DNA of 7,446 nucleotides from an uncultured Collinsella sp. (GTDB taxonomy: Bacteria; Actinomycetota; Coriobacteriia; Coriobacteriales; Coriobacteriaceae). Both the position numbers and the translations under genes were made by a program. The notes under the pieces were generated by a model. That model did no database searches. It had not been told where the DNA came from and saw only the letters and a program-made list of their open reading frames with translations. This document shows positions 1 through 6,277 of this stretch, piece after piece. Numbering within the stretch: position 1 is the stretch's first letter; every line of letters starts with the position of its first letter. The DNA lies in NCBI GenBank assembly GCA_900545505.1, contig UQZC01000075.1, forward strand, positions 1 through 7,446, read 5' to 3'.

Positions 1-2
1 CA

Positions 3-39
3 CGCAAAGGAAAGCACTTAATGTGCTTTCCGTCTTGCG
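3..39. repeat. Imperfect hairpin at the left edge
   Basis: GGAAAGCAC (9-17) is the exact reverse complement of GTGCTTTCC (23-31) around the five-base loop TTAAT. CGCAA (3-7) and TTGCG (35-39) extend the stem after a small internal loop. No T-run follows on the plus strand, so it is a poor intrinsic terminator in that direction. It may be the end of a neighbouring unit to the left or an RNA or DNA regulatory element. The rest of 40-190 shows no gene I can support and no riboswitch class I recognise; it becomes A/T-rich from about 160. Confidence 0.4.
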
Positions 40-196
40 CAGGACTGTAGAGCAGGAAAGTTCATATGCGCCGCCCGGCTCCCGCGGCTCTCAGGGGCAT
101 CTCTCATGCAAAAACTGTCGTGGGGTAAAGTCCGAGGTCAGTGGCGTTTTATACCGAGAAATCCAAAAAAAGTTGAAAATTCATTACAAATTTGCG

Positions 197-225
197 TTGA
201 CTTTAGGTAACTAAAGTTTCATACT
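197..225 (+). promoter_or_regulatory. Candidate sigma-70-type promoter for the cstA unit
   Basis: TTGACT at 197-202 matches the -35 consensus in five of six positions. CATACT at 220-225 matches the -10 consensus in four of six, with an optimal 17-base spacer. The DNA just upstream (about 160-190) is A/T-rich, as in UP elements. Transcription would start near 232 and give a leader of about 235 bases before the cstA start codon. The assignment rests on sequence match only. Confidence 0.5.
200..217. promoter_or_regulatory. Palindrome inside the promoter spacer, probable operator
   Basis: ACTTTAG (200-206), GTAA, CTAAAGT (211-217) form a perfect 7-bp inverted repeat between the -35 and -10 elements. 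A dimeric repressor bound here would block RNA polymerase. The half TTAGGTAA recalls DtxR/MntR-family metalloregulator boxes, but the match is partial and the regulator is not identified. Confidence 0.4.
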
Positions 226-296
226 CCTTTTCAACCACTGGGGGATGTGAACACGCACGGATCGTTCGCATCATGATTGAAGAGGATTTCTTAGAC

Positions 297-341
297 ATGT
301 TCACGCATCAGCTAAACATTATCAGCGTAGTAATTATCTGA
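297..341 (+). CDS. Possible Ile/Val-rich leader peptide upstream of cstA
   Basis: A 14-codon reading frame encodes MFTHQLNIISVVII and stops at TGA 339-341. Six of its last seven residues are Ile or Val, the pattern of leader peptides that control branched-chain amino acid operons by ribosome stalling. A weak ribosome-binding site, AGAGGA (281-286), lies 10 bases before the ATG. An in-frame ATG at 273 would give 22 residues but has no clear ribosome-binding site. The frame ends inside a hairpin arm (338-345) and is followed by a strong terminator before cstA. The arrangement suggests attenuation, but a chance ORF of this size cannot be excluded. Confidence 0.4.
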   Translation: MFTHQLNIISVVII

Positions 342-389
342 TGCGGGTTAGCACATACAGCTAGCCCGTACGATAACGGGCGGCTGATG
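304..389 (+). promoter_or_regulatory. Alternative hairpins in the cstA leader
   Basis: Several mutually exclusive pairings are visible. CGCATCAG (304-311) pairs with CTGATGCG (338-345) and encloses the Ile/Val codons. Bases 343-352 pair with 360-369 (ten pairs, two of them G-U). GCCCGT (364-369) pairs with ACGGGC (376-381). CATCAGCT (306-313) can instead pair with GGCTGATG (382-389). Overlapping arms that link a leader frame to a terminator are typical of attenuators. I found only a weak pairing (376-379 with 400-403) that would disrupt the terminator, so the switching mechanism is not resolved. Confidence 0.4.
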
Positions 390-392
390 AAG

Positions 393-431
393 ATGAGGGC
401 CGTCGAGCGCAACCGACGGCCCTCATTTTTT
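393..431 (+). terminator. Intrinsic terminator/attenuator before cstA
   Basis: A perfect 13-bp stem (393-405 with 414-426), an 8-base loop and T tract 426-431 form a strong Rho-independent terminator. It ends 35 bases before the cstA ATG and downstream of the candidate promoter at 197-225. It therefore either ends a short leader RNA and controls read-through into cstA, or ends an unrelated upstream transcript with a cstA promoter that I cannot see in the 35-base gap. The first reading is more likely. Confidence 0.75.
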
Positions 432-466
432 ATGTCTAGGAAGTTCTTTTTAGAGGAGGAAATGTA

Positions 467-2336
467 ATGAACGGAGTTTTGCTCATGGTTGTGGCCGCGG
501 CGGTGCTCGCCTGCGGCTATCTGGGCTATGGCCGATGGCTGGCCAACAAGTGGGGCGTTGACAAAGAGGCCCTCACGCCGGCCAAGCGCATGAAGGACGG
601 CAAGAGCTTCTCGCCCGTCTCCGCCTTCACCGCGTTCTCGCACCAGTTCAGCTCGATCTGCGGTGCTGGCCCTGTTACGGGTACGATCGTCGCCATGGCC
701 TTTGGCTGGCTGCCCGTCGTGCTCTGGGTCCTCATCGGCGGCATCTTCTTTGGCGCCGTCCACGACTTTGGCGCCCTGTACGCCTCGATGAAGAACAACG
801 GCAAGTCCCTGGCTCAGCTCATCGAGAAGTACATTGGCAAGACCGGCCGTCGCCTGTTCCTGCTGTTCTGCTGGCTGTTCTGCATCATCGTCATCGCCGC
901 CTTCACCGACATGGTCTGCAAGACGTTCATGTTCACCCCGGCCGTTGACGCTTCTGGTACTGCTACCGGTGCCATCGACTTCACCAAGTCCTATGCCGCC
1001 GGCTGCGCTGGTACCATTTCCATCCTGTTCACCTTCGTCGCTATCGCCTTTGGTTGGGCCCAGAAGAAGTTCAACCTCACCGGCGCTGCCGAGTTCGTCA
1101 CCGGCGTGGTCCTCATGGTTCTCATGTTCGCCGTCGGTATGCAGTTTCCGGTCTACCTGGATAAGTTCCAGTGGTTCGCCGTCGTCATGGTCTACCTGGT
1201 CTTCGCTGGCGCTATGCCCATCCAGATGCTCAAGACCCCGCGTGACTACCTCACTTCCATCATGATGATCGTCATGATCGTCTGCGCTGTCCTCGGCATC
1301 GTCGTCCTGGGCGTCAACGGTCAGGCCACTATCACCGCTCCGGTCTTCACCGGCTTCTCCACTGCCTCCGGCATGATGTTCCCGGTCCTGTTCGTCTCCG
1401 TCGCTTGCGGTGCTCTCTCCGGTTTCCACAGCCTCGTTTCTTCCGGCACCTCTTCCAAGCAGGTCGAGAAGGAGCAGGACGCCGTCAAGGTCGGTTACGG
1501 CGCAATGATCGTCGAGTCCTTCGTCGGCATCCTTGCCATCATCGTTGCCGGCATCATGTTCTCCGATATGAACACCGCCGGTACCGGCGCCCTCAACGCC
1601 GGTGTCGCTTCCACCCCGTTCCAGATCTTCGCCGCTGGCATCTCCCGCGGTATGCAGGCCTTCGGTGTTGACGGCACGCTCGCTACCGTCTTCATGACCA
1701 TGAACGTCTCCGCTCTGGCCCTGACCTCGCTCGACGCCGTCGCCCGCATCGCCCGCACCTCGTTCTCCGAGTTCTTTGCCCAGACCAACGACGCCCTGGC
1801 CATCGAGTCCAAGGCCGGCTACATGAAGGTCCTCGGCAACCCCTGGTTCGCCACGGTCGTCACCCTGCTTCCCGGTCTCGCCCTCGCTTTTGGTGGCTAT
1901 GCCAACATCTGGCCGCTCTTTGGTGCTTCCAACCAGCTGCTCGGCGGCATGACCATGATCACCCTCGCCGTGTTCTGCAAGTGCACCGGCCGCAAGGGTT
2001 GGATGCTCTACGTGCCCGTCGCCTTCCTGCTCTGCTGCACCTTCACCTCGCTGGTCCAGAGCGCCATGGGCTGCATGGCGAGAGAGGCCCCCCCCGCTCC
2101 CCGCCACCACGGCCGCCGTCTCCGTCGCCGCTACCAAGGGCCTGCAGCTCGTCTTTGCCGTCCTGCTGATGGTCCTGGGCCTCATCGTCGCCGTCAACTG
2201 CCTCAAGGAGTTCTTCGGCAAGGAGGCTGGCTCCATGCCTGATGAGGAGCCCGAGTGGTCCGAGATGGGCAAGGCCGAGTACGGTCGCGCCGCTGCCGCC
2301 GAGGCTCCCGCTGACGCCGAGGCCGCCAAGGCCTAG
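467..2336 (+). CDS. CstA-family carbon starvation transporter with a frameshift near the 3' end
   Basis: This is an integral membrane transporter of the CstA family, whose members import peptides or pyruvate during nutrient limitation. Diagnostic stretches are the early TPAKRMKDGKSFSP block (37-50), CGAGPVTGTI (65-74), GAVHDF (96-101), MLKTPRDYL (254-262), CGALSGFHSLVSSGTSSKQ (314-332), LTSLDAVARIAR (419-430) and IWPLFGASNQLLGGM (481-495). AGGAGG (454-459) lies seven bases before the ATG. The starting frame runs on to TGA at 2242, but after about residue 541 it becomes Arg/Pro-rich and unlike the family. Dropping one base from the C8 run at 2088-2095 gives a final helix (LVFAVLLMVLGLIVAVN), an acidic/Ala-rich tail and a stop at 2334-2336, for about 622 residues. 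The shift could be a sequencing error, a phase-variable tract or a real mutation. The substrate is not determined. Confidence 0.9.
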
Positions 2337-2375
2337 TCGGTCGGACGGGTTGAATCTCCCATCCATTTGACTCGG

Positions 2376-2414
2376 AAAGACCGGGTCCGCGACTTCGCGG
2401 GCTCGGTCTTTTTT
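2376..2414 (+). terminator. Intrinsic terminator after cstA
   Basis: Bases 2376-2391 pair with 2396-2411, about 16 pairs including two G-U, around the tetraloop ACTT. The stem runs into T tract 2409-2414. It begins 40 bases after the shifted-frame stop at 2336, which supports that stop as the natural end of cstA. It also isolates the next gene transcriptionally. Confidence 0.85.
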
Positions 2415-2482
2415 CATGCAAAAGCGGGTGACGCTCGAGTGTTCTCGCAGATGTTTTGCGTGGATAAGGGCGCGCGTTGTAC

Positions 2483-2498
2483 CATATACACGTATATG
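2483..2498. promoter_or_regulatory. Palindrome upstream of the TOPRIM gene
   Basis: CATATAC (2483-2489), AC, GTATATG (2492-2498) form a perfect 7-bp inverted repeat 22 bases before the chosen start codon. It lies in a short A/T-rich island where a -10 element is expected, although no convincing -35/-10 pair is visible. It may be an operator. Confidence 0.35.
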
Positions 2499-2508
2499 TG
2501 TGCATATG

Positions 2509-2515
2509 AAAGGGG
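2509..2515 (+). promoter_or_regulatory. Ribosome-binding site deciding the GTG start at 2520
   Basis: AAAGGGG lies four bases before GTG 2520. The same AAAGGGG precedes the minus-strand gene that starts at 6139. The upstream in-frame ATG codons at 2496 and 2367 lack such a site, and 2367 lies just before the cstA terminator. Confidence 0.6.
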
Positions 2516-2519
2516 CCCC

Positions 2520-4703
2520 GTGGCCAAGACGGTATATTCCGATAACCAACAAAATGTCGATGCTCTGGCTGAGCGCCTGAGCAGCCAGACGTCGCTTTCT
2601 GCTGAGCGTGCCAAGCTGGTTGCCTACGACCTGCTTTGCCGCAAGGCGCTCAAGATTAAGTCGAGTGCGCTGGCGCAGATTTTCCGCTCCGTCGATAAGG
2701 AGTGCGACACCAAGGCGATGCGCGATGAGCTTATCGCGGCAAAGATCGTGACCAAGATCGAGGGTAGCGGCATTAACGGGCGCCCGGCGTTCTATACCAT
2801 CAATGCCGAGATTAACGATGCCCAGGAGCAGCCTGCCGAGTCCGTCGAGGATTTTGTCGTCGAGGATTCCGCTGACGTGCCTGCTGTGGAAGAAGCTGCT
2901 CCGCGTGAGCATGTCGATACCGATGAGTTGCTCGATGAGAACGTCGTGCGTGCCTTTACGGCCAAGGCAGGACGCGGCGGTTTTGGTGGGGGTGGCAAGC
3001 GCGATGCGCAGCGCCGCGCCCAGCAGGAGCGCTTCCGTCGCGCCGTTGCTCAAAAGGGCGAGACGGATGCCGAGGCTGTTGAGACCGAGGTTGCTGCCGA
3101 GTCGCAGAAGCCCACGAAGGAGCAAAAGCCCGTGGAGGCCCAAGAGCCCAAGCGCCGTCGCGGCGCTCACTTTAAGGCTGCACAGCAGGATGCCGCGCGT
3201 GAGGTTGAAGAGTCTTCTGAGGTTGCAGACGATGTTGAGGAGTCTGCCAAGAAGGCTCCGGGTTCATGCCGTCCCGGACGTGGTTTTGCGGGGCGCGCGT
3301 ATCCCGTAAGGCGTCAGGAGAAGAGCGAACCGGCTTCGACCACTCAGGGCGAGAAGGACGAGAAGGCCGTTGAGCCGGAGGCTCGCGAGCAGAAGCCTGT
3401 TGAGCCGCAGCTTGAGGTTGATGCCGAGGCCAAGGGCCAGCAGCCTACTGATGAGCAGACGGAGCAGGGCGCGTCGAGCAAGCCTCGCCGCCGTCGCCAT
3501 CGTGGGGGCCGCAGTTCCCATGCCGAGACTGCGGCCGAGAAGATCACGCCGCAGAACGAGGATGCGAAGGCCGAGGTTTCTTCGGGGCAGCCTAAGCGCC
3601 AGCCGGCGAAGGAGAGCAAGTCCGTTCGTCCGCAGAAGCAGGCATCTATGCCGAAGCGCGAGCGCAATTCCCAAGGCGATTCTAAGCGCAAGTCTCAGAA
3701 GAAGCCGGAGTCTGCCGCAGCAGATACTGCTGCCCAGCAGCCCAGGCCGGACGTTCACGGCGAGGTCTCGGCGTTTGCCCTTGCCCGCGTTTTAGGCAGG
3801 CAGCTGCTCAAGGTTGTCCCTACGCCCACGGCGCTCTCTAAGATCAAGGAGCAGCAGACACAGATCGTAAAGGTTGAGGGCAAGGACGGCAAAAAGGCTC
3901 CGCAGCGCACTCAGCACAACGAGATGTCCAACCGCAAGATTGCCGAGGAAATCGCAATCATCCAGGCTTGGATCGAGCAGAACCGAGGTGCCGATACGCC
4001 GGTTGCCTCGCGCCGCCAGCGTGCCTACCAGATCTTTAACGACGAGAAGGCTTTTGACGGCAAGCACGGTGAGCGCCTGATCAGGCGTATGACCGAAAAG
4101 GGCATCAGCATGCAGGCGATCAAGGTCGCTCCCAATCGCCCCGTGCACTTTACGGGTTTCTTTACGCTGGGTGCCGACAAGCCGTTCATTATGGTCGAGA
4201 ACCTGGACACCTACGACGAGATCGTCAAGCTGCTACGTGGCCGCAAGCATGCCAAGCTCTTTGGCATCAAGGTGGGCGGCGTGATTTTTGGCGGCGGATG
4301 CAAGGCAAGCGTCTCGCATGCCCTGGACGATTATCTGGCCGAGATTGGCTATCGCTTTAACTACGTCTACTATGTGGGCGATATCGACCGCGAGGGCGCG
4401 CGCATCGTCGAGCAGGCTCGCAATGCCAATGTGGTTGAGATTCGCCTGCATGCCGGCATGTATCGCGCTATGCTCGCCGAGCATAAGCGTCGCGTGAAGG
4501 CCGGCGGCGAGTGCGAGCCCGCGGCTGCCAACCAGGGCGTGCCGCAGAACCTGGCGGCGACGATCAAGGATCTGCCCATGGTTACGCGCGTGCAGTTCCG
4601 CAACGTGCTGCGCGAGGGCGGGCGCATTCCGCAGGAGATTCTGATGACCGCAGACTATCGGGATGGCGACTCGGGAAGCTTCGACCGCATGCTGAACAAT
4701 TAG
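2520..4703 (+). CDS. JetD-like TOPRIM (DUF2220-type) protein with winged-helix head and disordered linker
   Basis: The 727-residue protein has three parts. Residues 1-98 look like a winged helix-turn-helix (wing near GSGINGRPAFYTI). Residues about 99-405 are low complexity, rich in Glu, Lys, Ala, Pro, Gln and Arg, with Arg/Gly patches at 151-161, 251-263 and 321-333 of the kind that bind nucleic acid. Residues about 405-727 form an ordered domain with IFNDEKAF (505-512), VENLDT (559-564) and YYVGDIDREG (617-626). These resemble the conserved blocks of Wadjet JetD and related DUF2220 proteins, whose TOPRIM fold uses a Glu (here E560) and an Asp pair (D621, D623) to bind metal for DNA cleavage. 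Family membership is my recognition by motif, not by search. JetD normally works with the SMC-like JetABC complex, which is absent from the window. It has no signal peptide or membrane segment, so it is likely cytoplasmic. DNA cleavage or nucleoid/RNA-related roles are inferences. Confidence 0.7.
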   Translation: MAKTVYSDNQQNVDALAERLSSQTSLSAERAKLVAYDLLCRKALKIKSSALAQIFRSVDKECDTKAMRDELIAAKIVTKIEGSGINGRPAFYTINAEINDAQEQPAESVEDFVVEDSADVPAVEEAAPREHVDTDELLDENVVRAFTAKAGRGGFGGGGKRDAQRRAQQERFRRAVAQKGETDAEAVETEVAAESQKPTKEQKPVEAQEPKRRRGAHFKAAQQDAAREVEESSEVADDVEESAKKAPGSCRPGRGFAGRAYPVRRQEKSEPASTTQGEKDEKAVEPEAREQKPVEPQLEVDAEAKGQQPTDEQTEQGASSKPRRRRHRGGRSSHAETAAEKITPQNEDAKAEVSSGQPKRQPAKESKSVRPQKQASMPKRERNSQGDSKRKSQKKPESAAADTAAQQPRPDVHGEVSAFALARVLGRQLLKVVPTPTALSKIKEQQTQIVKVEGKDGKKAPQRTQHNEMSNRKIAEEIAIIQAWIEQNRGADTPVASRRQRAYQIFNDEKAFDGKHGERLIRRMTEKGISMQAIKVAPNRPVHFTGFFTLGADKPFIMVENLDTYDEIVKLLRGRKHAKLFGIKVGGVIFGGGCKASVSHALDDYLAEIGYRFNYVYYVGDIDREGARIVEQARNANVVEIRLHAGMYRAMLAEHKRRVKAGGECEPAAANQGVPQNLAATIKDLPMVTRVQFRNVLREGGRIPQEILMTADYRDGDSGSFDRMLNN

Positions 4704-4705
4704 CT

Positions 4706-4727
4706 CCGCCGTTCTACCGAACGGCGG
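4706..4727. repeat. Hairpin directly after the TOPRIM gene
   Basis: CCGCCGTTC (4706-4714) and GAACGGCGG (4719-4727) form a perfect 9-bp stem with loop TACC, starting two bases after the stop codon. No T tract follows, so it may act as a 3'-end stabiliser or weak terminator rather than a canonical one. Confidence 0.55.
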
Positions 4728-4728
4728 C

Positions 4729-4828
4729 GAGGGGCCCTGGCACGGCAATCTGACGTTCAACTTCGGCGGCGCGACCAGAAGGTCAGCGCCGCCTTGTTTC
4801 ACGTCACCTTGCCATACCAGGGCCCCTC
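4729..4828. repeat. Nested 100-base imperfect hairpin
   Basis: The two halves pair almost throughout: 4729-4740 with 4817-4828 (12 bp), GGCAA 4744-4748 with TTGCC 4809-4813, TGACGT 4751-4756 with ACGTCA 4801-4806, AAC 4759-4761 with GTT 4796-4798, and 4765-4776 with 4781-4793 apart from a bulged A at 4785, closed by the loop AGAA. The internal loops are small and mostly symmetric. Candidates are a structured non-coding RNA, a decayed inverted repeat or miniature element, or an elaborate 3' end for the upstream gene. TTGTTTC after the inner stem (4794-4800) makes a poor terminator tract. No target-site duplication is evident. Confidence 0.6.
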
Positions 4829-4984
4829 TCGCTGTCACGTCCAAAACATCGAGGTTAAGTGGCCTCCTGTTCGTGCGGAACTCGCGATAAACCTAAGCCG
4901 GTGTCCCCGCTCTCCCGGGGCCTGTGGTTACCTGGTTGTTGCATGCGGCTCGCTTTTCGGAATTGGGCTGATATTTCAAGATGT

Positions 4985-5020
4985 AAGGCGCTCTTGGTCC
5001 TAATGGGCTTGGGGCGCCTT
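4985..5020 (+). ncRNA. Candidate structured RNA hairpin in the convergent gap
   Basis: AAGGCGC (4985-4991) pairs with GCGCCTT (5014-5020). The stem continues inward to CC 4999-5000 with GG 5005-5006, with one T-T mismatch and loop TAAT. Four of the pairs are G-U when read as plus-strand RNA; in minus-strand RNA they would be A-C mismatches. The fold is therefore more stable in a plus-strand transcript. No promoter or family match is evident. The rest of 4831-4984 has only a short CCCCG/CGGGG hairpin (4905-4909/4916-4920) and no supported gene. Confidence 0.3.
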
Positions 5021-5045
5021 CGCGTTTCCTCAGCTCCGCACCCTT

Positions 5046-5064
5046 GCGGGTTCGAATTCCTCCG
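5046..5064 (+). other. tRNA T-arm-like fragment
   Basis: GGGTTCGAATTCCTCCG at 5048-5064 matches the T-arm and acceptor region of the neighbouring tRNA-Gln (minus strand, 5130-5146) at 16 of 17 bases, in opposite orientation. No matching 5' acceptor strand, D-arm or anticodon arm lies upstream, so no complete tRNA can be drawn. It may be a tRNA remnant, an integration scar or chance similarity to a conserved arm. A small hairpin, CCGCA/TGCGG (5036-5040/5045-5049), abuts it. Confidence 0.3.
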
Positions 5065-5073
5065 CTTGCCCAC

Positions 5074-5110
5074 AAGAAAGCGCTCCAGGTTCATAAGGGC
5101 CTGGAGCGCT
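5074..5110 (-). terminator. Intrinsic terminator after tRNA-Gln
   Basis: On the minus strand AGCGCTCCAGG (5110-5100) pairs perfectly with CCTGGAGCGCT (5089-5079), 11 bp with a 10-base loop, followed by TTTCTTG. It begins 14 bases beyond the tRNA 3' end and would end the tRNA or a longer minus-strand transcript. Confidence 0.75.
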
Positions 5111-5123
5111 GTGTTCTTAAGGG

Positions 5124-5195
5124 CTGGGACGGAGGGATTCGAACCCCCAACAGCCGGCACCAAAAACCGGAGTTCTACCGTTGAACTACGTCCCA
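5124..5195 (-). tRNA. tRNA-Gln (anticodon TTG)
   Basis: The minus strand folds into a complete 72-base cloverleaf. The acceptor stem is TGGGACG/CGTCCCA with discriminator G, the D-stem is GTTC/GAAC, the anticodon stem is CCGGT/GCCGG with loop TTTTGGT (anticodon TTG), the variable loop has five bases, and the T-arm is GGGGG-TTCGAAT-CCCTC. The 3' CCA is not encoded (CCC follows the discriminator), so it must be added after transcription. It lies 38 bases after the stop codon of the upstream minus-strand gene with only a 5-bp hairpin (5205-5220) between, so co-transcription and processing are plausible. It reads CAA codons. Confidence 0.95.
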
Positions 5196-5233
5196 ATGTG
5201 TGGTGTTGCCCAAAAGCAACTCGTTTAGTTTAC

Positions 5234-6139
5234 CTAATCTGCGAGGGCATCGCAAACGCCATCGAGCAGGCGTACGGCGAGTGTCTGCGCGTCGCTGGCC
5301 GTGAAGGTGCCGTTGTAGCGCGTCATGCCCGTGAGCTCAATGCGAATGCGAGCCGGCTTCTGCTGCGCGGCGACATTGGCGGTGCGGATGCGCTGGGCCA
5401 GGTTGTGGCACTCGGCGAGGGCGATCGTGGCGCGCGGCGCTGCATCTGCGGGCAGCTCATCGCTTGCGATCTCGAGCACCAGGTCAACGTCGGTTGGGAC
5501 CTCGGAGTCGCAGAGCATCATGCCGCTGTTGTCGGTCGTTGCCGTGGCGATATTCCACATGCGCGACGCAACGCTGCGTGCGATGGGGTCCTCGCCGATA
5601 ACGGCAATCTGGAAGCGCTCGAGCACGTTGGCGGCGCGAGCAAAACCGATGCGGGACTCGGCTTCGGTGACCGAGGGCTTGCCCTCCCACACATGGTGCA
5701 GGCGGTTGATGTAGGCGTAGGTGTCCTGGAAGGCCATGCCGTCGGCAAACAGGCCGACATTTTCCTGGAACTGCTGCAGGGCGGCCTCGGTATGCGGACC
5801 AAAGTAGCCGTCGTCTTCGCCACAGGCAAAGCCCAAAACGTTGAGAGCGCGCTGCAGGGCCTGCACATCGGCGCCATGGAAATTGGGCATGCGCAGATAG
5901 AGAGTGCGGTCGCCCAGCTTATACGAAGCGTCTACAAGGGCGCTCCAACAGGGGATATCGACGGCATGACCGGCAGCAAGGCCGCTGTCGAGCCTGAAGG
6001 TGCTGACGGCCTGCTCAGTGGTGGCTCCAAAGTACTTGTCGGTGACTTCGGCGGCATCAATCGTGTAGCCGAGCTGCAGGAGACGAGACTGCACGTCCTC
6101 GACGGCTGCTCCTTGCATGCCCGTTGTAATAGGTTCCAT
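5234..6139 (-). CDS. Protein with two peptidoglycan-binding-like domains, no signal peptide
   Basis: The 301-residue product has two PF01471-like peptidoglycan-binding domains. The first is at about 6-72 (DVQSRLLQLGY, then TEQAVSTF). The second is at about 84-145 (VQALQRALNVLGF, GYFGPHTEAALQQFQ). Residues about 170-301 are an alternating hydrophobic, alpha/beta-like region whose end (IRIELTGMTR, then a helix) faintly recalls an amidase_3 domain, but none of its zinc-binding His/Glu motifs is visible. The N-terminus MEPITTGMQG has no signal sequence, so the protein is probably cytoplasmic. The layout recalls the actinobacterial cell-wall regulator CwlM, an inactive amidase; this is inference. 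AAAGGGG (6153-6147 on the minus strand) sits seven bases before the ATG. The polyprenyl synthase gene ends 138 bases upstream. Confidence 0.75.
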   Translation of the reverse strand: MEPITTGMQGAAVEDVQSRLLQLGYTIDAAEVTDKYFGATTEQAVSTFRLDSGLAAGHAVDIPCWSALVDASYKLGDRTLYLRMPNFHGADVQALQRALNVLGFACGEDDGYFGPHTEAALQQFQENVGLFADGMAFQDTYAYINRLHHVWEGKPSVTEAESRIGFARAANVLERFQIAVIGEDPIARSVASRMWNIATATTDNSGMMLCDSEVPTDVDLVLEIASDELPADAAPRATIALAECHNLAQRIRTANVAAQQKPARIRIELTGMTRYNGTFTASDAQTLAVRLLDGVCDALAD

Positions 6140-6206
6140 GAACGAACCCCTTTCGGCGTACCATTCGTACTATTTGAGCGTCTGTCGGATAGACAACGCA
6201 AAGGGA

Positions 6207-6220
6207 TGCATAAACATGCA
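6207..6220. promoter_or_regulatory. Small palindrome between the two minus-strand genes
   Basis: TGCAT, AAAC, ATGCA form a perfect 5-bp inverted repeat in the 138-base gap (6140-6277). There is no T-run beside it, so it is not a terminator. It may be an operator for the downstream gene. No convincing -35/-10 pair was found in this gap. Confidence 0.25.
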
Positions 6221-6277
6221 CTCAACAGTGTAGCAAGTTGTGCCTAAATACGCTGCTGACAGGTTTTATAACCCCCG

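Noticed and set aside
21..214. Short plus-strand frames at the left edge (nine codons from 21, and 63 codons from 23)
   Set aside because: They overlap a hairpin, have no recognisable product, and the longer one runs through the A/T-rich promoter region.
40..296. Known riboswitch or T-box in the cstA upstream region
   Set aside because: No conserved core of T-box, TPP, cobalamin, SAM or glycine riboswitches could be matched on either strand by eye.
308..2329. 673-residue open frame on the minus strand opposite cstA
   Set aside because: Its His/Asp/Gly/Glu-rich translation is the mirror of a GC-biased gene on the other strand, with no family resemblance and no ribosome-binding site.
2520..4703. 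Complete Wadjet system
   Set aside because: Only a JetD-like domain is present; both neighbouring regions hold unrelated genes, so no JetA, JetB or JetC partner is encoded here.
4855..5196. 113-residue minus-strand frame over the tRNA
   Set aside because: Its N-terminal part is simply a translation of tRNA-Gln, a common false gene call.
4859..6247. 462-residue open frame on the plus strand
   Set aside because: It runs antisense through the tRNA and the peptidoglycan-binding gene; the minus-strand frame has clear domains and a good ribosome-binding site.
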